A stretch of 64,000 bases of DNA from Bactericera cockerelli. Lineage: Eukaryota > Arthropoda > Insecta > Hemiptera > Triozidae. Positions 50,908-62,814 of the stretch are shown here, piece after piece. The stretch lies in NCBI GenBank assembly GCA_024516035.1, contig CM044955.1, forward strand, positions 58,618,746-58,682,745, read 5' to 3'. The notes beneath the pieces were generated by a model. That model saw only the letters and a list, made by a program, of their open reading frames with translations. It was not told the DNA's origin and did no database searches. Each line of letters begins with the position of its first letter. Positions within the stretch are counted from its first letter, which is position 1. The position numbers were made by a program, and so were the translations under genes.

Positions 50908-53900
50908 ATGGATAGCTTGGAGAAAGAATGCAGTGCAATAGGTGGACTATTTCAACAGATCTTATCAGATCTAAAGGTAAGTCTCTAAAATCAACCAACC
51001 ATTTCTCTACAGTCTCTTCAACATAGTAGTTTAGATGGCGTAACAGCACGCCTCCTTGAGAGATTAAATTATAAGAAAATTTGATTTTTAGTGACAAAAT
51101 ATTGTAACAAGTCACATTTTTTTATAAAAATGGATTGATAAAATTTCTGAATTAACCCATTAACGCCTGAACTGTTGGAAAACGTTGATCCATTTTCAAA
51201 AAATAAATGTAAACAACTGATAGAACTGTCTAGTAAAATTCAGAAGGTAGCAAATATTGTCAACAATGAGAACTATAATGTTTTAAAGTGGTAACATGTA
51301 CAGTATTGAACTAACAGGTCAGAAACTTGCACTGCCTCCATCGTTGCCATATGGCAATGCTAGGCGTTAATGGGTTAACTAGACCAGTAATTCATCCGTA
51401 GATTGCAAGCACAGAACTGGTAGCTTGCCAGAAATCTTCGGGTTGCTTGTGATAGTTCACTTAGATCTGTTGTCAACTAGATTATAGAAAACTTTCTTCT
51501 ATGTATATTTCTTTTGATATCATTGTTTTATCAACAACAAAAAATGGTTTTTCTTTGTGACCCTGGCAACAAGTTTAGCAATATTAAAAATGAATATGAG
51601 ATATTCCCTCTATCATTTGTCAATCTACTGTACTATCAAAATAAATTCTAAGAATTTGCAAATGTAGTCTACTATGGCAAAAATTGATTTATTTCTAAGG
51701 GAGGATAAGGGAAGTTGTGTGATGTTCATACCAGTTAACTTCTTTTGTAGCCATGAAAAATGAATCACTAGATACTGTATTTTGCTATCTATGTTGGTTT
51801 GGTTGTAGTTTGCATATTATATCATGTAGGTATGTCTCCCATCTGACAGATGAGAAGTGACTCACTTTTGAACACACACTAGTTACTTATCTCTACCATT
51901 CAGGACTTATTTATTTATTTATTGTATGGCTTATTACATATCTCAAAGGGAGAAGACTTATGTAGGTAATAAACTTTATCAGGAAATCTGATGGCAGTGA
52001 TTGTCTGATCACCAAAATTGTCAGTACTTTAGCCGCATGTCAATGCGTTGCCCAGGGTGAACCACAAGGAGGCGTACTAACATTTCACCCCATTTAGGAC
52101 CTAAACGCTGGATCAACACAATACAATCATATCAGAAAATCTCCTTTTCAAAGAACTGTAGGTAATCAGATTTTTTTTTAGTATCTGTGTTCAAACCTGG
52201 GACCTTGTGTATCTAAGTGAGTAGATTATCTCACCACTAAGCTAATTATGATGTGCTCAAATTTTGTGGACCAATTTGCTTTTAGTCTCCAATCAACTCA
52301 AATGCTCATTGTCATATTGTCAATAAACTCATCTTTAAAAAAAAATACTCAGACAACAGTTGTTCATAGATATTAGGTACTGTAAAGATAGGGGGGTGTC
52401 AGGCGCGTTCTGTCGTGACGAGAGGACCTTGATACTCAGCACACTAGACCAGCAAGTTATGTTTTCATATCAAGTTACTTTCACTAACAAGAAAAACGGA
52501 CCGCCAATTATGGACACAATACTTCCTCGTGAATGGTTCTGGTTCACTTCATAAAGGGTAAACTGGACATTTTTTTAATCGACCTTCCATGATAGCTATG
52601 TATTGTATATATTCTGATTTTTTTTTTACTAAATCACTTGTACATACATATGTATGTACAATAGTACATATTTCCGAAAATTCTCAATCGGTTCTCTTCA
52701 AATCTGTTTTTTTTTGTGGTAAAATAGGGGTTTTCCTACATTCGAAATTCTAGACAAAATTACCAAACATTCCAAACTGATTCCCTTCAAATGTGTCTTG
52801 TACTAAATAGCCGTTTTCCTGCATTCGAATTTCTAGGAAAAAATCATGTTATGAATGATCAAATTAAAGACCTTAATTTTCCACATTTTGGTCCAATTAT
52901 TCGGATTTTCTTAAATTTTATATCAAAGCTCAATGAGGTTCCCTTCAGAACACCGAAGTTAAGCGACATCCAGCGAGGTTAAGACTTGGATGGGTGACCA
53001 TTCAAATTCTAATTCTCGTGACGCTGGCTTTTCCCGGCCCCACTCAGGCTGGGTGAGGTCAATGTGAGTAGCAGGTTTGTGAGTTTCCTGCGAATGGAGG
53101 GTAAAACCCCCGTCGTGATATGACCATGGCAGTTGAAAGCGACGTTAAACCCCACTTAAAAAAAAAGAAAAAAAAGCTCAATGCTGCCAGTGTGTTGTCA
53201 GCATTGCCATCAGAAGAAATACATACATTACTTTATTTATAAATAAGTAGCTAAGTAAATACTTATTTATAAATACTACCAAATCCAAAGCGTTCCTAAT
53301 GCAAAGACTGTTCATTGCAATACAGCGCGGTAATTCGGCTAGTGTGCTGGGGGCACACTTCCAGTTTGTGCTACTATGTAAGATGTGTATTACTGTTAGT
53401 AAATGTACGAGTATTCTGATATATAATAAACTTTTTTCGAGTAGAGTAAATACTAGATTCTCGGAAGTAAAATAAATCGGTACAGAAAAGTGAGAAGTTG
53501 TACCAGATGTATTCACATGATTACTATGGACAATATTTCCTTGATGCTAATATATTCGACCTTTTTGTCGTAGCACGGGCTGCACTTCGTCAGTACTTAT
53601 GGCGAAATTGAGTTCGTGCTGGCAAATTAAATTATCAGCTCTCGTCGAGACTAAATCAAATACAATCAGAGTAATGTATGTTATCAATACCAATTTAGGT
53701 CTAGACACGAGACGCGAGGTTCGCTGTCAATTGACTCACTTGTGGGTCTCGAGTGACTCGCTTTACTAGACCCTATGAAAGAGACTTTGAAAGAGAAGGT
53801 CGTGGAATTAATTAATTTATTTAATTCAACTATGGAATTTTTTAATTCTAAAGGACCATATAGTAGCAATGACGAATAAAATCACGACTATGTAAAAAAA

Positions 53901-56655
53901 AAAGTCCAAACTTTCTAAAGTTGTTCCATACTTAGTATAAGCTAATATTCAATGTCTTCTCCTTTGTTACAGACGGGCACACCTATCTGGGAGGATCTGA
54001 TATCGAAAGCCACAAAGCTGCACACATGCCTCAGGTAAGAAAACAGGTGGTCCTCCATGATACAGGCTTGTCTCAGGGATGCCACCGCCCACCTCGCACC
54101 AACTATTATACTGAGGAGCACATTAAAAGCCGAATTAAAAAACAGAGCCGATTTATAAAAAAATAGACCCGAATTAAAAAACAGAGCAGAATTAAAAATA
54201 CAATACTTTCCTTATTATAGGATAAGGAATGTAAAAAATCTAGGATTTGTTAATCCAGTGGTGTAGTGCATTGGCACTAACAGCCTGATCAAGCACGGCC
54301 ATTAGACATTTGATTGTGTATAAAGTTGATTGATTTAATCGGTTCATTAGCAACTATGCACTAGGACCAAGCCACTAACAACAGCTGATATAAATGCGCT
54401 GTGATTGGTTGAAATTCCCACTAGAAGGTGAAGAGCAAAATAGGATTAGATTACAGTCGAATCTGGATATAATAGAAAACTACCGTGCACTGGTAGTCGA
54501 GTGGTTAAAATGCTGATCTGGTGATCCAGGTAGCGTACGTATCCGTTGGTTCGAAATTTCAGTTTGTGACCACATAATAATAAGACTCTGAGGGTTAGGT
54601 GGTAGAAAATGCTTTGAGCATTAACCTCGCCTGGTGGTTATCTTGCACTAAAGAGTGTTATTATTATTATTATCATAAGGAATGCAAGCGGTTTTCCCTT
54701 TCAACGCCATGTATTTCCATGCGACCGCAAAGTGTTGTATAACTTCTGTCCCGGTAGCTCAGTGGTAAAAGCGGTACTCTGTAAATCCAGAGATTCCAGA
54801 GGTCGCAGGTTCGAAACCCAACAGGGACATGACAAGTTATCCTCTCATTTGGGATTTTTACCACATAATAATACGTCTTGGGCTTACTGCTGGAATAATG
54901 GGACTTATAGTCCTAATCGGGCAGTATAAATAAGGCGATAGGATTATTATATAAAGGAACTTTTCTGGATGATTTTTGTTTTTTTTTTTTAAATAAAAGG
55001 AAACAGTCCTCTCAAATTTCTACTCAACACAACATTCATCTGAAGTTCAGCAACGTCGAGCAAGGTGAGCACTTGGTTGGGTGATCATTCAAATTTGAAC
55101 TCTCCCTTGTGATGCGGGCTATTCCTGACCCCACTCAAGCTGGGTGAGGTTAATTTGAGTAGCCGGTTTTTGAGTGTCCAGTGAATGAACGGTAAACCCC
55201 TAGTGACGATGCAGTTGAAAGCGACGTTGAACCCAAAGGAAAGGGGGGAAAACAGCTTGTGTTCCTCTAATGGTGCCCCGAAGTTACATAATATTCTTAT
55301 CTCTCTTTCTCTTCCTCTCGTACCCAAACAGTATTTCATGACTATCTTTTCTTGGCACGAAGATTATTTTATCATTTTCCCCATTATTATTATTGCCAGC
55401 ATCGCCGTCGATAGCACGTTGAATCAATACACCAGTTCTCGTCAGATGACTGAAATTAAGCGACGTCCAGCGTGGTCAAGATTTGTTGGGTGACAACTAA
55501 AATTCGAACATTTTGTCTTCTGATCTAGATGCCGCGCGCCGACAGTATCAAGTGGTTAATGCACTAGTCTGGTAATCCAGGTAGCATAGGCATCCGTTGG
55601 TTCGAATCCCACCCAGTGCATGAAGTTTTACTCATTAATTTGAGTTCGTGACCACATAATAATATGACTCTGAGGGTTAAGTGGTAGAATATGCTTTGAG
55701 CATTAACCTCACCTGGTGGTTATCTTCCACTAAAGAGTTATTATTATTAAAAGTAAAGAAGAATAAAATGAACTTTTGTGTTGCAGGGCGACTGTCCACG
55801 CTATAGCGTCCTATTTGGATGCCTTCCAGAAGATTGCCGATGCCGCAACCAATACAAGTGGTAAGTCTCTCTTTTATTATTATGTTATTTTAGAAAACAT
55901 AAGTTTTTAACAGCCTTTTTTGTTTCGTAGCGATGAAACAGCAGCCTGTAGACGCTCGTGATCTGTATTGTAGCTTACACAATACACATTATCATATTCA
56001 ATATCACGAAGAGCTCAAGCAATTTGAGAATCCTGCCATTAAAGCCTAAAAAGAAAAGAAAGAAAAAAAAAGTTTGAGTGGACCGCATATCATCTAAGTA
56101 GAGAGCACAATAATTTCTTCACGGTCGGGGATCGAACCCAGGTCACCGGGCGTGCAAGCCTCGTGCGCTGCTTCACTCGGCGAAGCCAGCCTCTGTGGCG
56201 TATTAAAATTTGAAATTTTAAAAGACTTTCTTTTAAAAATTTGCTTCTGTGCGACGGATAGATAGAGAGAGAGGAAAACGCTCAGCGAAGATGAAAAGTC
56301 ATCATATTTGTTGTGTTAATCGCTTTGGTGATATCACAACTACTCAAACTCGCCTTGCTAAATCCACGCTGAAACTGGGACTTGAACCACCGACATCCCG
56401 GTTACAAGTCCGCCGCCTTATCGATCAAGCTACTGAGGTCGGTCTGAAGAAAAAAAGTATTTTATCTTCTACTTCTTTTTATGACATAGTGAACAGTGGT
56501 TTGTTTTCGAATTCTTGAAGTAAACAAAGAGTTAATGTTCTTCATAATAATTAAAAAAACACACGCATTTATGATGTATGTGTGTGTCGATTAAAATTTC
56601 TACTCTGCCTCGCCGCGGTAACTGCGGTGTAATGACCAGATTCACCAGATTGTGT

Positions 56656-56735
<80 letters not shown>

Positions 56736-59700
56736 AGAACATCGCCTACACGCCAGAGGCCCGTGTTTCGCTTTCCATGCATACTTTCTAAAGTGTACAT
56801 TTGTACAATCTTGAAATCCGGTGTCGTAATATTGTCCCGAGAAATACCCGAGTCTTGAATGAATAAATCGCCAAAAAAAATACACTTCGTGTTGTGGAAT
56901 TCGTCAAAAGTTCAAGCGGAGTAAACATGACAATACCCACGGCACGAACCTGCCTTACAGGAAAAAAAAAAACAACAATATCAAAGAGCCTCAATATTTT
57001 TACATTTCATGATGATGACCCCATTGACACCCTTGAGAGTAGGGGCTTTCCTTGTAAGCCAAGGATAAAAATATGACCAGAATCTATTGTAGGCTTGATC
57101 GCTTGACGGAAAATCGATCTGAAAAAATAAGTTAAAAATAAGCCCGTTTGAAATGTTTGATGAAGTTCAAGATTTCTCGAGTGTTCAAAAAATGACTTTA
57201 ATACTAAACGTAGCTGAACTTTGGCGTTTGCGCGACAAGATTAACCCTACGTAGAATATTGGTAGTAAAAAAAAACAAATTTTATTTCTGAAAAAAGAAA
57301 AAGTTATTGGAAAGTGGGAGAAAACAAAGAAATAATAATACCTTCGTAGGTATATAATATTACAAAAAAAGTACCTTGACCGACCTCAGTAGCTTGATCG
57401 TCACGGCGGCGGACTTGTAACCTGGAGGTCGGTGGTTCAAGTCCCGGTTTCAGCGTAGATTTAGTGAAGCGAGTGTGAGTAGTTGGTGATATCACGAAAG
57501 TGATTATAACACAAATATGATAACTTTTCAACTTCACTCAGCGTTTTCCTCTCTCTCTCTCTATCCTTCGCACAGTAGCATACCGCTAACTCAAAATTTA
57601 AGTGACAGAATAGTGTCATTTCGAGTTATTAGAGTTTCCAATAAGGAGCGAAGTTGGACAAGGGCCGAAGAATTATTTCGAGTCAGTGAGATTCCACTGT
57701 ATCAACTGTTTCGTGTTAATGCAGGCAGGTAGGCGCGTGCTCTCTTGACTAGTCTTGACGAGCGCACAACTACCACCGAACTTAATAATAAAGTAATATC
57801 ATTGTTACTGAGGAATGGCACTCTCCCATGCTGTGTCTGATTAGGTGAAACAAATCCGTCAAGACTAACCACAACTGGGTCATCGCCTCATCGCACTCAG
57901 CTGTACTTTAAACTTTTACTGGCATGATCCTTTCTTTCATTTACAGGGTCCGCCAAAAAAAAGGAGGCACTCAAAATATCTAGAGAACGTATTGAAATTT
58001 TAAGAAATGCTAAAACACGTGAACAATTATTATATCGAGGGGAAACCTTACCAAATATAAAAAATATTGAAACCTGTGAAATGAAATGTACTATATCTCC
58101 GGCTGTGTTTTGATTAGAAATCTCAAACTTGTCTTAAAATACTTTTAATGTCAACTACTTTTCAGAAATGTATTACAAACAGGGTGGTTCCATTTAAGAT
58201 TCCAAAGTGGACGCCCCCTGGGGCCGCCCCTGGTAATGATAAAAAAATCAAAACCTAGTAGAAAACGTTTTCCCCTCGATATTATGGTACACGTGTTTGA
58301 GCATTAAAAAAAAATTAATCCGTTGTCTAGATATTTCGAGTGGCTTTTTTTTGACGGACCCTGTATATAGGTAGTGATATCTTACGTTTGTATTTTGTAC
58401 TGTTATTGTGCGGCTGGTCTATTCACCGAATGATAAATGAATTATACATGATACCAAATCCAATACTAATAATAATACTCTTTCGTGAAAGGTAACCACC
58501 AGGCGAGGTTAATGCTCAAAACATTTTCTATCACCTAACCCTCAGAGTCTTATTATTATGTGGTCACAATCTCAAATAAATGAGGAAATATTCATGCAAT
58601 GGGTGGGACTCGAACCAACGCTCCCTACGCTACCTGGATTACCAGACTGGATTACTTGACTGAAACAATCATTATAAAGATACAAAAATACATTATCAAA
58701 AAAAAAAAAATTAAATCGGAAAATGTTTTTTTACTTCCGCGTTCTAATATTATAAGTCATTATTTATAAAGCAAGATAGTAATAAAATAATTAAATAAAT
58801 TTAAAATAACAATTTGTTTTATAATCCAGGGCGTAGTTATTGCCTTGGGCATTCTCTGCCATTCAACTTCTCGGAGCTTCAACTGAATGTAATATTGCTG
58901 TTTTGGTTTCAGGAGCCACAAAGGATATTGGCACCGCTCTCACGAGGATATGTCTGCGACAGAAAGCTGTAGAAGCCAGGATAAAGACCTTCACGAGGTA
59001 AGTATACTAGAAAACAGAGTGAGTTAGCGCGCTAGGCATTGCACGCACGGTGACCTGGGTTCGATCCCCAGTGGGGCAGGTTTTTTTCTGCTCTGTTCTT
59101 GGGTGTTCGGGGTCCACTCATACCTCGTAAACTCGTGAGGAAAAATGATTAGCTGCTTTAATGTGAGCAGCGACCAGTGGCGGAATTATAGGCAAATATA
59201 AGATATTGGGATATTAAAAGATATGGAAAAGTCCTATAATTCTGCGCTACCCACTAAAAATTGTGATATAATAATAATAACACAAAGAAACACATTTTAT
59301 TTATATACTAGAAAACATGATTAAAAAAATATACTTCAGACTCTAGTCTAATAATAGGTAATAACACAATGATGTACGGCAATGCCTCATTGTGTAGACT
59401 AAGGTAGGGAAATAAATACAGGGCCATGCCTCGGGTGCAGCCGTTTGACGTCCCCTAACGAGACAGTGTTACCTCATTATTATGTTCTTAAATGGAAGTT
59501 TCGCAAAATAATAAATAAATGAGTGTTCTTTGTGTTATTATATCACAAATTTAGTGGATTGCGCAGAATTATAGGAGTTTTTCTTTTTAATAAATTCTTG
59601 TGTATCGATTGCACATAATTCCGCCACTGGTCGCTGCTCACGTAAAAGTAGCTATACATTTTTCCTCACAAGGTATGAGTGGACCCTGAACTATTGAAAT

Positions 59701-62700
59701 AAAAAACCATGTCTGTCCAGGTAGCTCAGTGGTTAAGGCGGCACTCTGTGAATCCAAAGACTCCAGAGGTCGTGGGTTGGAAACCCAGCTGGGACATGAC
59801 ATGTTATCCTCCCAATTGGGATTTTTACCACATAATAATATGTCTTGGGCTTACTGCTGGAATAATGGGACTTTAATAGTCCTAATCGGGCAGTATAAAT
59901 AAGGCGATATTATTATTATGTCTTCTCTGTTTGGTTTCCAGCGCCCTCATGGACTGCCTCGTGGTTCCCCTCCAGGAGAAGATAGAGGAGTGGAAGAAGA
60001 CCATCCTGACTCTGGATAAGGACCATACGAAAGGTGAGTGCTGCTATATGTACCGCACGGCAGTGCGCCAGGCCAAGTTCCGGCCTATGGTCGTAGGAAC
60101 TCCAAATTTCGTGAGGGTAATCAAGTATTTTCTACCATCTAACCCTCACACTGCTATCATGTGGTCACAATGTCACATACTAAATTAATAGCATGATTAG
60201 ACAAGCTGATGCTGTGAAGTGCATTTTATTTATTCAAGAGTTAGTTAGCATGCAGTTGTAAATAAAGATAAAGAGGTAGAAATTTCAATGGATTAAACCA
60301 GTTTTAGTCATGGTAATTTTCAAAGATATTGTTTTTCCATTTTTTTTTTTTTTTGTTTGTAATTTTCATTACATTGTTTGATTTTCTTTTTTATGTGTAT
60401 AAAATAACTTTTGTAACAATTATTATTTTATAATTAATAAAGCCATATTTATATGTCTACTACAACTACTAAATGAAATTATAATAATAATAAATTAGGA
60501 AAAATCCATGCATTGGGACGAATCCAATCTCATACGGATCCACACGCCAGCTTGTTAACAGTACACCCCGTTTCTAATGATCCTGTTTTCTTTCACAATA
60601 TTTTCACCGTCGACGGAAAAAATCGTTATTATTATTATTTTACACTTTATTAGATATAAATGGACATAAATGTATAATACACATAATTATCTAGTAGTCA
60701 CTGTGGCAGAGCGAGTTAGCGCGCTAGGCATTGCACACATGGTGACCTGGGTTCGATTCCCAGCGGGGGAGAATTTTTTCTGCTCTGTACTTGGATGTTC
60801 GGGGTCCACTCATACCTCGTGAGGAAAAATGAGTAGCTGCTTTAATGTGAAGCAGCGACCAGTGGCAGAATCTTAGGCAAAAAAATAATACAGGTTATTG
60901 TAAATTAAAGTGGTAAAGTCCTATGATTCTGCGCTACCCACTAAAATTGTGACATAATAACACAAAGAAAAAGCATTATTATTATTATTATTATTATACA
61001 CATAATTATCTTACAAAGAAAAAAATGGAAACAATATAAATGTATACAATAAAAATGAAAAAGAATAGAAAATATATAAAAACATGTGTCCTAACTAAAG
61101 GGCGGGGTTATTACCTATGGCAATCTATTCCACCCAACCCCTTTGTTAGTAAAGAGAACACTCTGATTCATTTGTATATGCCTCAATACAAAAATGTTCA
61201 GTCAAACCTGGATATAAGAGAACTCAAAGGTCCAGATTTATAATATTAATAATAATAGCACTCTTAGTAGAAGGTAACCACCAGGCGAGGTCAATGCTCA
61301 AATCATTTTCTACCACCTAACCTTCAGAGTCTTATCATTATGTTTTAATGATGGCGGGTAAATCCCCCGTCGTGATATGACAAACTCAAATGAATGAGGA
61401 AAAAATCCATGCACTGGGTGGGATTCGAAGCAACGGATCCCTACGCTACCTGGATTACCAGATTAGCGCCTTAACTACTTGACTCGTGACTTGACTCGAA
61501 TTTGAATGGTCACTCATCCAAGTTCTAATCTCCCTGGACGTTGCTTAACTTCAGTGACAGAATAAGAATTGGTGTATTTAAGGTGCCATCGTCGCTGGCT
61601 CAATGCATACATTCGAACCTGGATATAAGAGAACCCAAGGGACCGGAATTTTTTTTCTCTTATATCCAGGTTTCTCTTATAAATATGTTTTTTTTTATAG
61701 TTCTTAGTATATGTACTGCCGAAGCAGTACAGTTTTTTTTTTTTTTTTTTTCATTGAACATTGAACCTGCATATTGTTCTCTTATATCGAGGTTTCTCTT
61801 ATATCAAGTTTTATCTTATATTCAGGTTTCGCTTAAAAATAGGTTTGTTTTCTTGCAGAGACGTAAATTGGACCTGAATATTGTTCTCTTATATCGAATT
61901 TTCTCTTACAACTAATTCTCTTATATCCAGACTCGACTGTATTTGATTTTTCTGTTTCTGCCCATACTAACTGATGTACTGAATTCCACATTCTAGCAGA
62001 GAGCACTCGACCATGGCATAAATTTTCAGTTGCTCGTAATCTGTCGCTGTTCCATTATGAAAAGTAGGCGTCGCCTTCCATTGATAATATAACCGGGGGG
62101 GACATTGCTCCGACATGGATTGATTCAGTTCAATTGCAAATTTAATGACCTACATGTCTTGATTTTAATTTCATTCATTGAATAATATTTAGAATAGAGC
62201 CCTCATTCACTTGACTACCACCCAATGCATGGATTTTTCCTCATAATTTTGGGATTTTAACCAGTTAATTTTCTGCTTCGTCTTCTTTCACTATGCCTTT
62301 TTTTCAAACCTAATTTGGGTCGGCTTTGTTCATTCAACCTCACGGTTGAGGTTGGTTGGTTGTGGCACATTTTTACAGCTGGATGCCTTTCCTAAAGCCA
62401 ACGATTCTATTTGATTTAACGTCCTGATTCGGACGGAGGATTTACCCTTCATGATTCGCTGGGAATCGTACCAGCTAACCACATCAACCTCAACCAGCCT
62501 GCGTATAGGGCCGGAACCTCTTAATGATGGCCCCAAAACAACTGCTGGAATAATGGTACTCTTTGGTCCAAATTATCCTCCCCTTTTGGGATTTTGACCA
62601 CGTGACAATACGTTTTGTGCTAACTGTTGCCACTGTTGGAGTAATGGGACATATTAGTCCCAGTCGCGCAGTGTAAATTGTGTTACCTATAATGACACAC

Positions 62701-62782
62701 AAAAAATATTTATTATTATTTTTAATTTTTCTTTTCTTCTTCACTCCAGTGTGCATCGTGTGATATAAAACACAAAGAAATA

Positions 62783-62814
<32 letters not shown>

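Noticed and set aside
56532..56885. Open frames with poly-(Thr-His) or poly-(Cys-Val)
   Set aside because: Translations of the (TG)n microsatellite.
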